Below the pieces are notes generated by a model. The model ran no database searches. It was not told where the DNA came from and saw only the letters and a program-made list of their open reading frames with translations. From contig JAIWNQ010000109.1 in the NCBI GenBank assembly GCA_020216745.1, forward strand, positions 1 to 10,000: a stretch of DNA of 10,000 bases, given 5' to 3'. Source of the stretch: Candidatus Hydrogenedens sp. (GTDB taxonomy: Bacteria > Hydrogenedentota > Hydrogenedentia > Hydrogenedentales > Hydrogenedentaceae). Positions 1-7,901 of this stretch are shown in pieces. The first letter of the stretch is position 1. Each line of letters begins with the position of its first letter. Position numbers and translations under genes: made by a program.

Positions 1-142
1 TCGTTTCGTTTCACTTTTTTCTCACCACACTATTCCTTTATAATCTATTTCTAATATGCTAATATAAAATAAAACTTATTCAGAGATCTCAATTATTATT
101 AGAAAAAGGTTTTGTATATTTGAAAATAATATCCAAAAATTA

Positions 143-850
143 ATGACTAAACAAGAACTCAAACAGAACATTGAAGAATACTTTTTTTGGAAAAGTCTTG
201 CTTTATTCTCCATTTTAAGTGGTGTTCTTCTCGCATTTGGAAGGTCGGGGTTAGGATTAGGACAGGCATTATCATCAAGGTATATTACAACAAATATGTT
301 ATTCTGGTGCTCTATATTAGGAATGTTTAATTTTTACCTTAAACAACAAGAGAATAGATTACTTTTAGATGTAAAAAATTATTTAAAAATATTTACTATA
401 ATTATTTTCGTAGTTGTTTATGTAGTTCTGACGTTATTTCCTGTCTATACTAATAAAAGATGGCATAATATCGCACGTTGGAAAAACCTTGGTTGGTATG
501 CTTTAAGTTCAGGCTATAATGGCAAATTATATTACACAGACCTTTGGGGAACTGAGAACGATTTTATTGACCCCAAAACGTTACGTACAGATTTTTTACC
601 ACTTTTTAGAAAGTATAACCTATGTGGTGTTTATCATTTTGACAAACCAAATATTAGACAACAATTAGCACCTATTTATATACAGGAGGCACGTTATTTT
701 ATTTATCAAAAGTTATGGAAACCAGCTGTTTGTTATATCGATACCGCTGAATATTTAAATCCTTCTCTCCCTGAAATTCAGCAGTTGAAAAAAGAAATTC
801 CTCCTGAAATATTCCCACTTTACAAAAAGTATCAGGAGGAAGGAAACTAA
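143..850 (+). CDS. hypothetical membrane protein, possibly a C-terminal remnant
   Basis: I do not recognise this 235-residue protein. It has a short charged N-terminus, three likely membrane helices (about residues 16-33, 51-66 and 82-100), then a soluble tail of about 135 residues rich in Tyr, Leu, Pro and Lys. The tail has a helical stretch near 180-215 that could be a single TPR-like hairpin, but there is no catalytic motif. The loop between helices 1 and 2 contains GRSGLGLGQALSSRY; similar 'GR..G...AL.SRY' loops occur, as I recall, in much larger polytopic membrane proteins of the surface-polysaccharide type. This could therefore be the end of such a gene. The start is weak: no Shine-Dalgarno lies before the ATG, and the frame stays open back to position 68 without an ATG, GTG or TTG. 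It lies 171 bp upstream of ileS on the same strand, with no evident functional link. Confidence 0.55.
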   Translation: MTKQELKQNIEEYFFWKSLALFSILSGVLLAFGRSGLGLGQALSSRYITTNMLFWCSILGMFNFYLKQQENRLLLDVKNYLKIFTIIIFVVVYVVLTLFPVYTNKRWHNIARWKNLGWYALSSGYNGKLYYTDLWGTENDFIDPKTLRTDFLPLFRKYNLCGVYHFDKPNIRQQLAPIYIQEARYFIYQKLWKPAVCYIDTAEYLNPSLPEIQQLKKEIPPEIFPLYKKYQEEGN

Positions 851-1021
851 GAAAAAGGCATCTAATAGTCGAGTATATTGAATTTTCCATAAATATTTTC
901 TGGATTATCCTATGTAATGTAATAGATATATATTTATTTTTTTTGGTATTATAAATATCATTTCCGAGTTTTCCTGAAAAGTAACAATAAATATAAGTGT
1001 ATTTTTTTATGGAGTGAAAAA
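851..1021 (+). promoter_or_regulatory. ileS leader region with ribosome binding site and possible promoter
   Basis: This AT-rich gap precedes ileS. A clear GGAG (1011-1014) sits 7 bases before the ileS ATG and fixes that start. A possible promoter is TTTTCC (969-974), a 17-base spacer, then TATAAG (992-997); the -10 is good but the -35 is poor. I see no T-box antiterminator or other riboswitch structure, and the leader is short for one. No small ORF with a ribosome binding site is present. Confidence 0.35.
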
Positions 1022-4000
1022 ATGAAAAAACAAGCATTTGATAATGTTGTTCCATCTTCACAATTTAATTTTTCAAAAGCAGAACAGGAAATTATTCAAT
1101 TTTGGAAAGATAGAAAGATATATCATAAAAGTTTAGAACAAAGGAAGAATGCCCCTCGATTTGTATTTTACGAAGGTCCCCCTACGGCAAACGGATTACC
1201 CCATCCAGGACACTGTCTCACAAGGACAATAAAAGATATTTTCCCGAGATATAAGACTATGGATGGTTATTACTGTGAACGAAAGGCGGGTTGGGATACT
1301 CATGGACTTCCTGTTGAGATAGAAGTTTGTAAATCGTTGGGAATTTTTGATGGTGGTAAATCTGCAATTGAATCGTATGGAATAGAGGCATTTAATAAGG
1401 CTTGTATAGACTCTGTTTTTCGTTATCAGAAAGAATGGGAGGAGATGACAGAACGTATTGCTTTCTGGGTAGACCTTGAACAGGCATATGTAACATATCA
1501 TCAATCTTATGTGGAAAGTGTGTGGTGGGCATTAAAACAGCTTTTTGATAGGGGCTTGCTTTACCGTGGTTATAAGGTAGTATGGTGGTGGGCACAGGGT
1601 GGAACTGCTCTTTCTGCTGGTGAAGTTGGTGAAGGTTACCGTGAGACAGATGACCCGTCAATAACCGTTCGTTTTCCCCTCACAATGGAAAGTAAAAGCA
1701 AGTTAGGATTTAAAGAAAATGACAAAATCAGTTTTTTAATCTGGACAACCACACCATGGACACTTTTAAGTAATTGTGCAGTATGTGTGGGACCAGATAT
1801 TGAGTATGCATTGGTTAAAATGGAGAAGAATGAGATTTCAGAATATTTCATTATAGCAAGTGCTGTAGCAAAATCTATTTTGGGTGAGGATATTGAAGTT
1901 ATAAAATTATATAAAGGGACTGATTTATTAGGATTAACTTACGAGCCTTTGTTTAAGTATGATATTCCACAGAAAATAGAAGGACAAGGCATAGCGGATA
2001 AGTATTGGCTTATAATTCCAGGTGATTTTGTAGATATTGAGACAGGAACAGGACTGGTTCATATAGCACCAGCGTTTGGTGAAGATGACTATAAGGTATG
2101 TAAAGAGCAAAATGTTGGTTTTCTTTGTTTTATAAAATCGGATGGCACATTCGATGAGCGAGTTACCGATAAGGATTTATATACAGGAAAACCATTGGCG
2201 GGCATGTTTTGTAAGGATGGGGATAAATCTATTATCCGCATACTAAAAGAGCGTGGTTTGTTATTTAAGCAAGAACAATTCCGTCATGCTTATCCTTTCT
2301 GTCCACGTGCTGAAGATGACCCACTAATCCAATATGCGAGACAGAGTTGGTTTATTCGGACATCTGCATTTATTGAAGAATTTTTAAAGAACAACCAAAA
2401 AATTTACTGGCAACCCGAACATATACGGGAAGGCCGTTTTGGTAATTTTTTAGCTACAAATGTCGATTGGGCACTTTCCAGAGAACGATTCTGGGGGACT
2501 CCCCTTCCAATTTGGGTTTGTGAAAAAACTGGATATATGGAATGTATCTCTTCATATCAAGAACTACTTTCTAAACATGACGTTCAGGGACTCGATGTAT
2601 GGGAAAAGGCTAAAAAGGAAAATCCACAACTTAACGACAACTTAAAAGTACATAAGCCTTATATTGACGCTATTACATATCAAAGTCCAAAAGACCCATC
2701 CGCACGAATGAGACGGGTTCCAGAGGTTATTGATTGCTGGTTTGACGCAGGTTGTATGCCCTTTGCTCAATGGGGGTATCCTCATGTTGAAGGTTCAGAA
2801 GAAAAATTTACTCAAAACTTTCCCGCAGATTTTATTAGCGAAGCAATAGACCAAACCAGAGGCTGGTTTTACGCATTATTAGCCATTAGCACTATTATAT
2901 TTGGTGATAAAAAGTCCTACCCACACCCTTTCAAAACATGTGTCTGTTTGGGACATATACAGGGTGAAGATGGTTATAAACTATCAAAACGACTGAAAAA
3001 TTATAAAGAACCACAATATATATTTGATAAATATAGTGCAGATGCCCTACGTTGGAGCTTTGTAGCTAAAAATCCGCCTACGACGACAACCAGATTCCAA
3101 GAAAAGTTAATTGAAGAACTTCAAAGTGATTTACTTATTCGCTGGTATAACGTCTACAGTTTTTTTGTAATATATGCTAATTTGGATGGTTTTACCGCTG
3201 AAGGTGCCCCATTGAAACTTCTTAAAGATGTTTCTTCAACTCCAGATACGGTGACTGAAGACCAATGTTCCCAACCGAGTGAATTCATTCAATCTTACCG
3301 TCCTATTGAGGAACGTTGTGAATTGGATAGGTGGATTCTAAATGAATTATATAAAACTGTCGTTCAGGTACGAAATGCTTTGGATAACTATGAAACGTAT
3401 CCTTCTGCAAAGGCAATTTTTGATTTTATTGAGGGACTATCTAACTGGTATGTTCGCAGGAGCAGACCTCGTTTTTGGGAAAGTGGCTGGTCAGAACAAA
3501 AAGCGGATGCATATTGGACTTTATATGAATGCCTTATTAATCTTTCAAGGCTTACCGCTCCTTTTGTACCATTTTTCTCTGAAATCACATGGAAAAATCT
3601 CACAAAACCTCTAAAAACTGCTGCTGAAAGTGTTCATCTGGCTACCTATCCAAAAGTGAGTGAAGATAAAATCGATTATACATTACTTGAAAATATGGCA
3701 CTTGCACGTGAAGCCGTTACATTAGGATTGAGTGCCCGTCGATTAGCAAATATAAAAGTTCGTCAACCACTGGCTCGTTGTGAAATTGTATTAACATCAC
3801 CAGAATTAAAAGATAAAATCAATCCATATCTGGACATAATAAAGGAAGAATTAAATATTAAAGAGATAGAATTTTCGGATCAGCCCCAATTATATGTAAA
3901 TTATGAAATTAAGCCGAACTATAAACTTTTAGGGCCTAAATTAGGGAGTAAAGTCAAACTGTTAGCGAAAGAACTTGCCCGTGTTGATGGTGGTAAGATT

Positions 4001-4429
4001 TATCATGATTTAATTACCAATAACGAATACATCATTGAACTTGAAGGAGAAAAAGTGTCTCTTAAGGAAGAGGATCTAAGTGTTAAACTACTTCCAAAAG
4101 AAGGATTTACTGCTTCTCAGGGTAAAAATATGGTGGTGATTCTAACTACTACCATAACAGAAGAATTGAAGAAAGAAGGCTGGATTAGAGATGTTATTCG
4201 TGAAATTCAAGAACTCCGCAAATCTATGCAATTACCTTATGATAAACGAATAAAATTAACGTTAATTACTGCTGATTCGGGTCTCATATCTGCATTAGAA
4301 GAGTTCAAGGAAACATTATTAAAAGAAGTTCTTGCCGTTAACATTAATATACAGAATGAGGACGTCTCGGGGATGAAACAGACAGATATTGAAGGTATTG
4401 GATTAGGTATTTTTATTGAACCTGTGTAA
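1022..4429 (+). CDS. ileS: isoleucyl-tRNA synthetase, type 2 (IleS2-like)
   Basis: Cytoplasmic class Ia synthetase that activates isoleucine with ATP and charges tRNA-Ile. At 1135 residues it is long, as in the type 2 (eukaryote-like) group. Visible motifs, in order: the ATP-binding signature as HPGH (61-64); the conserved GWDTHGLPVE region (90-99); the CP1 editing domain with WTTTPWT (241-247) and GTGLVHIAPAFGEDD (342-356), whose acidic residues match the usual editing site; DQTRGWFYALL before the second signature; and that signature as KLSKR (653-657) in place of KMSKS. A linker rich in Ser, Thr, Gln and Asp (about 738-757) precedes the anticodon-binding domain (LDRWILNEL onward). The C-terminus lacks the zinc ribbon of type 1 enzymes and instead has the type 2 extension ending near WIRDVIREIQELRK. 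The start is fixed by GGAG 7 bases upstream. It converges on rlpA with an 80-bp gap. Confidence 0.97.
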   Translation: MKKQAFDNVVPSSQFNFSKAEQEIIQFWKDRKIYHKSLEQRKNAPRFVFYEGPPTANGLPHPGHCLTRTIKDIFPRYKTMDGYYCERKAGWDTHGLPVEIEVCKSLGIFDGGKSAIESYGIEAFNKACIDSVFRYQKEWEEMTERIAFWVDLEQAYVTYHQSYVESVWWALKQLFDRGLLYRGYKVVWWWAQGGTALSAGEVGEGYRETDDPSITVRFPLTMESKSKLGFKENDKISFLIWTTTPWTLLSNCAVCVGPDIEYALVKMEKNEISEYFIIASAVAKSILGEDIEVIKLYKGTDLLGLTYEPLFKYDIPQKIEGQGIADKYWLIIPGDFVDIETGTGLVHIAPAFGEDDYKVCKEQNVGFLCFIKSDGTFDERVTDKDLYTGKPLAGMFCKDGDKSIIRILKERGLLFKQEQFRHAYPFCPRAEDDPLIQYARQSWFIRTSAFIEEFLKNNQKIYWQPEHIREGRFGNFLATNVDWALSRERFWGTPLPIWVCEKTGYMECISSYQELLSKHDVQGLDVWEKAKKENPQLNDNLKVHKPYIDAITYQSPKDPSARMRRVPEVIDCWFDAGCMPFAQWGYPHVEGSEEKFTQNFPADFISEAIDQTRGWFYALLAISTIIFGDKKSYPHPFKTCVCLGHIQGEDGYKLSKRLKNYKEPQYIFDKYSADALRWSFVAKNPPTTTTRFQEKLIEELQSDLLIRWYNVYSFFVIYANLDGFTAEGAPLKLLKDVSSTPDTVTEDQCSQPSEFIQSYRPIEERCELDRWILNELYKTVVQVRNALDNYETYPSAKAIFDFIEGLSNWYVRRSRPRFWESGWSEQKADAYWTLYECLINLSRLTAPFVPFFSEITWKNLTKPLKTAAESVHLATYPKVSEDKIDYTLLENMALAREAVTLGLSARRLANIKVRQPLARCEIVLTSPELKDKINPYLDIIKEELNIKEIEFSDQPQLYVNYEIKPNYKLLGPKLGSKVKLLAKELARVDGGKIYHDLITNNEYIIELEGEKVSLKEEDLSVKLLPKEGFTASQGKNMVVILTTTITEELKKEGWIRDVIREIQELRKSMQLPYDKRIKLTLITADSGLISALEEFKETLLKEVLAVNINIQNEDVSGMKQTDIEGIGLGIFIEPV

Positions 4430-4434
4430 GAAAG

Positions 4435-4455
4435 ATAAAACAAAAAAGGTTTTAT
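4435..4455 (+). terminator. weak inverted repeat after ileS
   Basis: ATAAAAC (4435-4441) and GTTTTAT (4449-4455) form a perfect 7-bp stem with a 7-base A-rich loop, starting 5 bases after the ileS stop. The stem has only one G-C pair and no long U-tract follows, so it would be a feeble intrinsic terminator. Its position between two convergent genes is the main reason to list it. Confidence 0.22.
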
Positions 4456-4509
4456 ACTTATTAGCAACGTTTAAATAAAATAGTGAATGGGAATTTAAAG
4501 GCATTTATT

Positions 4510-4908
4510 TTAATGTATTTTGGGGATAGACTGACTGTGTGGTAAGGTTACGGGACCTGTTTGCACAGGGTGTTTCCCTAAATGATAAACCTTTACCTTA
4601 ATAAGTCCTCTTCTACTATCTAAGGCTCTCATTGCAGTGTGTGATAAGTCTATGACCCTACCTTTAATAAAAGGACCACGGTCATTTAATTTACACACCA
4701 CTGCTTTTCCTGTGGCTTCATTTACAATTAAGTAGTAATCTCCAAATGTGCCAAAAGGCATTGCACAGGTATATTCACGGTCGTTAAACCGTTCACCAGA
4801 GGCTGTAATAATATTTACCTTAGATGTGGAGTAGTAGGAAGCAATTCCTTCAATGCAAGGCTGGATAGGTTGTGTTGAAAGTAATAATATTGCTAACATC
4901 GGGAACAT
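4510..4908 (-). CDS. rlpA: RlpA-like double-psi beta-barrel protein
   Basis: A short (132 residues) exported RlpA-like protein. RlpA enzymes are septal lytic transglycosylases acting on denuded peptidoglycan; here the fold is clear but the activity is doubtful. Seen: a hydrophobic N-terminus (about 1-17) that resembles a signal peptide but has no Lys or Arg in its n-region; GIASYYS (21-27); TASGERF (35-41, with Glu39); and NDRGPF followed by GRVIDLS (75-80, 83-89, with Asp76). At the position where RlpA has Ala-Ala-His before 'LPFG', this protein has Cys-Ala-Met (48-50), and the loop is about three residues shorter. No SPOR domain follows, so it is only the barrel. Cys48 and Cys72 could pair. 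The start is well supported by AAGGAG (4917-4922) 8 bases upstream. It lies 51 bp after cinA on the same strand, probably cotranscribed. Confidence 0.85.
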   Translation of the reverse strand: MFPMLAILLLSTQPIQPCIEGIASYYSTSKVNIITASGERFNDREYTCAMPFGTFGDYYLIVNEATGKAVVCKLNDRGPFIKGRVIDLSHTAMRALDSRRGLIKVKVYHLGKHPVQTGPVTLPHSQSIPKIH

Positions 4909-4959
4909 TTCTTTGACTCCTTCTGTTTGGAGTTATTGAAATGGGTAAGCACTTGGGCT

Positions 4960-6135
4960 TTATGATTTATCCACTTCGATATTCAGTAATTTCCTTCTTA
5001 TTTTTTCAAGTGAAACTACCGCCGTTCTTACCCGATTTCTTTCTTCTGTCCCATAAAAGGGCAGTTCCCATATAATTTCGCCATACTTTTTACTGATAAA
5101 ATGAAGGCGAGTTGCCCTTTTATTATGGTCAGGTATTAATATTAAACTGTATGCAAAAATACATTTTAACAAATATTCCTTAGCCCTGTCAAATAGAAAT
5201 TCCATTTCTTCTTCAGTTTTTAAGTTTGGGTATACTTCCCCATGAAGTAGATGTTTCATACCAGCCTGAACCATCCTGTAAATTATCATTCCTCCTGTTT
5301 GGGCATCTAAAACTACAATTCCGCTGTTCTCTTTTTCCAAAACAGCATCTAATGCTTTTTCAAGAGAAAAGTCATCACCTGGTAAGACCAACCCTGGCAA
5401 AGCATGGTTAATTTTAGTCTCCATATCGGTTAGTACCCCTTCTGCTTTTTCTGGCTCCTCTTCTTTGACTGCAAGTCTTATACGAACACACTCTGGCGAT
5501 GCTAAAAGGCCAATTGTTGGTGAGGAAGAATATAGCAAATCTCCTAAAATGTGGTCTATTCTCGACTCTCCTAACCCGTAAACTTTCAATACTTTTATGT
5601 ATATACGACTTTTGATTTGAAATTTTTGGGTTAAGAATGGGATAACAGTTTCTTCAAACATAGGTTTAAGTTCAAAAGGAACACCAGGTAAACATATAAT
5701 ATACTTAGAGTTATGTTCTTTGATAAATCCTGGAGCTGTACCAATAGGATTATTAATTGGTATTGCACCTTCAGGTAATAGTGCTTGTTTCTTATTATTT
5801 TCTGATACTTTTACCCCTCTTTTTACAAAACGGTCGTATATAGTCTGAAATAGGTCTGGATGGTAAATGAGAGGGCTGTTTGTGGCTTCAGAAACGCTTT
5901 CTCTAGTCATATCGTCGACAGTAGGTCCTAAACCACCACTGCATATAACAATATCTGATTTAGATAGGGATTCATTCAAAGCATCTACAATTCTTTTCTG
6001 ATTATCCCCCACCGTTACTTTTCTGTATACATCTATTCCTATTTCTGCCAGTTTTTCACCCAAATAAGTAGAGTTTGTATCTGTAATTTGTCCTAATAAA
6101 AGTTCTGTACCTATCATTAATAATTCTGCGTTCAT
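4960..6135 (-). CDS. cinA: CinA-like protein with degenerate C-terminal amidase domain
   Basis: CinA family protein (391 residues, close to the usual 400-430). Domain order: an N-terminal MoaB/MogA-like domain (about 1-170) with GTELLLG (9-15), SGGLGPTVDD (66-75) and LPGVPFE (149-155), associated in the family with ADP-ribose or NAD-derived pyrophosphatase activity; a KH-like middle part (about 178-253); and a C-terminal PncC-like domain (about 256-385). PncC enzymes deamidate nicotinamide mononucleotide and carry AESCTGG. Here that stretch reads LDAQTGG (276-282), so the catalytic Ser position is Ala, and the later lysine and TG-AGP motifs are not recognisable. The final helix, with ERNRVR followed by a leucine- and arginine-rich end, still matches the fold. 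An AAGG (6144-6147) lies 8 bases before the ATG. Divergent from hemW; rlpA follows. Confidence 0.93.
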   Translation of the reverse strand: MNAELLMIGTELLLGQITDTNSTYLGEKLAEIGIDVYRKVTVGDNQKRIVDALNESLSKSDIVICSGGLGPTVDDMTRESVSEATNSPLIYHPDLFQTIYDRFVKRGVKVSENNKKQALLPEGAIPINNPIGTAPGFIKEHNSKYIICLPGVPFELKPMFEETVIPFLTQKFQIKSRIYIKVLKVYGLGESRIDHILGDLLYSSSPTIGLLASPECVRIRLAVKEEEPEKAEGVLTDMETKINHALPGLVLPGDDFSLEKALDAVLEKENSGIVVLDAQTGGMIIYRMVQAGMKHLLHGEVYPNLKTEEEMEFLFDRAKEYLLKCIFAYSLILIPDHNKRATRLHFISKKYGEIIWELPFYGTEERNRVRTAVVSLEKIRRKLLNIEVDKS

Positions 6136-6177
6136 TCTGTTAACCTTTTTGATTTAATGTGATTTGTTGGTATTTTA

Positions 6178-6199
6178 TTATAATATGACCATATTATAA
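6178..6199. promoter_or_regulatory. perfect 22-bp palindrome in the cinA-hemW divergent promoter region
   Basis: TTATAATATG (6178-6187), spacer AC, then CATATTATAA (6190-6199): a perfect inverted repeat with 10-bp arms. Each arm contains TATAAT on its own strand (plus 6179-6184, minus 6198-6193), so the element could be two overlapping -10 boxes for divergent promoters, an operator, or both. Predicted starts would give leaders of roughly 25 bases for hemW and 50 for cinA. No convincing -35 box is visible on either side at normal spacing. Confidence 0.45.
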
Positions 6200-6216
6200 G
6201 TTAAAATAGGTTCTTT

Positions 6217-7359
6217 ATGTTAAATACTTCTGATTTACTTATTCACTGTAAAGAGCAAACTTTCAGTCTATATATTCATATTCCCTTTTGTCGGAAGAAA
6301 TGTATTTATTGTGATTTTTTAAGTATCCCGGTATCAGGTAATGTACCAGATGAATATATGCAATCTTTAATGGATGAGTTTGGTCATATCCCATATCCCC
6401 ATTCCTTAAAAAGTATATATTTCGGAGGTGGAACACCTTCTTTATTAAGGCTTGACCAAATTGATAAAATTATCAGTCTTGTAAATAAATTATTTATAAT
6501 AAATAACCCAGAAATTAGTATTGAAATTAATCCAGATGATATTTCTGAGGGCTGGATAAAATCGATAAAAGATATTGGTATTAATAGAGTTAGCATAGGA
6601 ATCCAATCATTTTTGGATAAAGAACTTATGTATTTAGGAAGGCGACATGATGCAAAAAAGGCAAAAATTGCATGCGAAATAGTATCAGAGAATTTTAGGA
6701 ATTGGAGTTTGGACCTTATTTATGGAATACCTAATTCAACATATAGAGAATGGGAGGAAACTATAAAGATAGCGGTTTTATACGAACCTTCTCATATTTC
6801 CACTTACAATCTAACTTATGAAGAAGGAACACCGTTATTTGAGAATAAATTACATGAGAAAGTAGATGACGATGTATGCCTTGAACTGTACAAAATTGCT
6901 GAAAATATGTTGTGTGGATATGGTTATGAGCATTACGAAATATCTAATTTTGCGAAGCCTGACTTTAAATGTATTCATAATCTAACCTATTGGCATAACG
7001 AGCCTTACATTGGATTAGGTGCTGGTGCATTTTCTTACATTAATAATTTGCGTTGTGCTAATTATAGGGATATATCAAAGTACATTGAGTTTCCAGGTAT
7101 AAAAGAAGAAGTGGATTCTTTGACTGAAAGAGAGATTAAAATTGAAACGTTAATCCAGTATTTTCGACTCTCAGAAGGTATTCATGAGGAGACCTATTAT
7201 CAGCGATTTAATACTTCCCTTTCTAATGATTTTGGGTCTGCTTTAGGAAGACTTGTTTCCCAAAAACTATTGGAATACGATTCAGGAATTTATAGACCTA
7301 CTAAGGAAGGTTTTTATCTTAATAACAAAATTGGGATAGAACTATTATTACATGGATAA
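6217..7359 (+). CDS. hemW: radical SAM heme chaperone HemW
   Basis: HemW family protein (380 residues, normal length), a cytoplasmic radical SAM protein that carries heme to acceptor proteins and was long misnamed 'oxygen-independent coproporphyrinogen oxidase'. The cluster motif is CRKKCIYCDF (Cys25, Cys29, Cys32): C-x3-C-x2-C followed by D-F, with no fourth cysteine, which separates HemW from true HemN (C-x3-C-x2-C-x-C). Other family motifs: YIHIPFC (19-25), FGGGTP (69-74), a VSIGIQSF stretch, DLIYGIPNST, HISTYNLTYEEGTPL, YEISNFA, and C-I-H-N (252-255) before a GLGAGAFSY stretch. A HemN C-terminal winged-helix-like region follows from about 300, ending in an IGIELL-type segment. An AGG (6208-6210) lies 6 bases before the ATG. 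Divergent from cinA; the lipoprotein gene follows after 69 bp. Confidence 0.95.
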   Translation: MLNTSDLLIHCKEQTFSLYIHIPFCRKKCIYCDFLSIPVSGNVPDEYMQSLMDEFGHIPYPHSLKSIYFGGGTPSLLRLDQIDKIISLVNKLFIINNPEISIEINPDDISEGWIKSIKDIGINRVSIGIQSFLDKELMYLGRRHDAKKAKIACEIVSENFRNWSLDLIYGIPNSTYREWEETIKIAVLYEPSHISTYNLTYEEGTPLFENKLHEKVDDDVCLELYKIAENMLCGYGYEHYEISNFAKPDFKCIHNLTYWHNEPYIGLGAGAFSYINNLRCANYRDISKYIEFPGIKEEVDSLTEREIKIETLIQYFRLSEGIHEETYYQRFNTSLSNDFGSALGRLVSQKLLEYDSGIYRPTKEGFYLNNKIGIELLLHG

Positions 7360-7428
7360 AAAAGTAATCCACACCTATTTTTTTGATAAAATTTTAGATA
7401 AGTTGAGATGTAAAAAAAGGAAAATAAT

Positions 7429-7857
7429 ATGTCTAAATTAACAAAGTCATTTTGTCTATTATTAAGTCTTTTTGGCTTTTTAACAGGTTGTAATAGTAAG
7501 GAACAGCCCGAAAATGTGACTGCGGAACCGTTGCTACCAACAGCTGGAATGATGACAAACAACATCAACTCGAATGACACAGAGGATACAAATGAACTTC
7601 CTCAAAATCCTTTACATAAAAGTTTAATTGGGAGTTTTTGGAGGTTTGAGGAGTTTGATATGAGATTTTTAGATGCAAACCATGTTCACATCAAAGGAGG
7701 TGTCGTAAACAAACTCTCTCCAGAAGGCATTGAAGCGGAGTATAAGTTATATGATGATGGTATTTTAGAAATCATGGTATTGGGTATGATAAAGACAGGA
7801 ATGTGGGATGGAAAAAAACTTGTTATTGACGGTTTAATCGGAACGAAGAAAGAATAG
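7429..7857 (+). CDS. small lipoprotein of unknown function
   Basis: A 142-residue predicted lipoprotein. The signal sequence (about 1-20) has Lys at 3 and 6, a Leu/Phe-rich core and the lipobox LTGC with Cys21. Asn at position +2, not Asp, would favour outer-membrane sorting by the E. coli rule. An unstructured Asn/Thr/Glu/Pro-rich linker (about 22-62) leads to a compact C-terminal region (about 64-138) starting LIGSFWRFEEF and ending near MWDGKKLVIDG. This looks like a small beta-sheet domain in which 'G-x-W' and 'G-x-W-D-G-x-x-L' strands recur, reminiscent of lipocalin-like or META-like lipoproteins, but I cannot assign a family. AAGGA (7417-7421) is 7 bases before the ATG. It may share a transcript with hemW. 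Confidence 0.82.
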   Translation: MSKLTKSFCLLLSLFGFLTGCNSKEQPENVTAEPLLPTAGMMTNNINSNDTEDTNELPQNPLHKSLIGSFWRFEEFDMRFLDANHVHIKGGVVNKLSPEGIEAEYKLYDDGILEIMVLGMIKTGMWDGKKLVIDGLIGTKKE

Positions 7858-7901
7858 AAGATTATTTTAAATTTTTGAGTAACTATAAATATTGTTAAGA
7901 A

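Noticed and set aside
832..850. Strong Shine-Dalgarno-like AGGAGGAAGGA at the end of the first gene
   Set aside because: No ATG, GTG or TTG follows within a usable distance; the bases simply encode the final Gln-Glu-Glu-Gly-Asn codons.
851..1021. Possible T-box riboswitch upstream of ileS
   Set aside because: The leader is only 171 bp, and I see neither the conserved T-box antiterminator sequence nor a terminator hairpin before the start codon.
699..1061. Minus-strand open frame of 120 codons across the first gene's end and the ileS leader
   Set aside because: It overlaps the 3' end of one coding gene and the 5' end of ileS, has low-complexity composition and no recognisable domain.
4840..4908. 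Lipobox in the RlpA-like protein at Cys18
   Set aside because: The preceding residues are Ile-Gln-Pro; Pro directly before Cys and Gln at -2 do not fit a lipobox, and the n-region has no positive charge.
6217..7359. Reading hemW as oxygen-independent coproporphyrinogen III oxidase (HemN)
   Set aside because: The cluster motif lacks the fourth cysteine of HemN (C-x-C after C-x3-C-x2) and has the D-F that marks HemW.
7858..7901. Terminator between the lipoprotein gene and the methyltransferase gene
   Set aside because: The 44-bp convergent gap is AT-rich, but I could not find a stem of useful length or G-C content.
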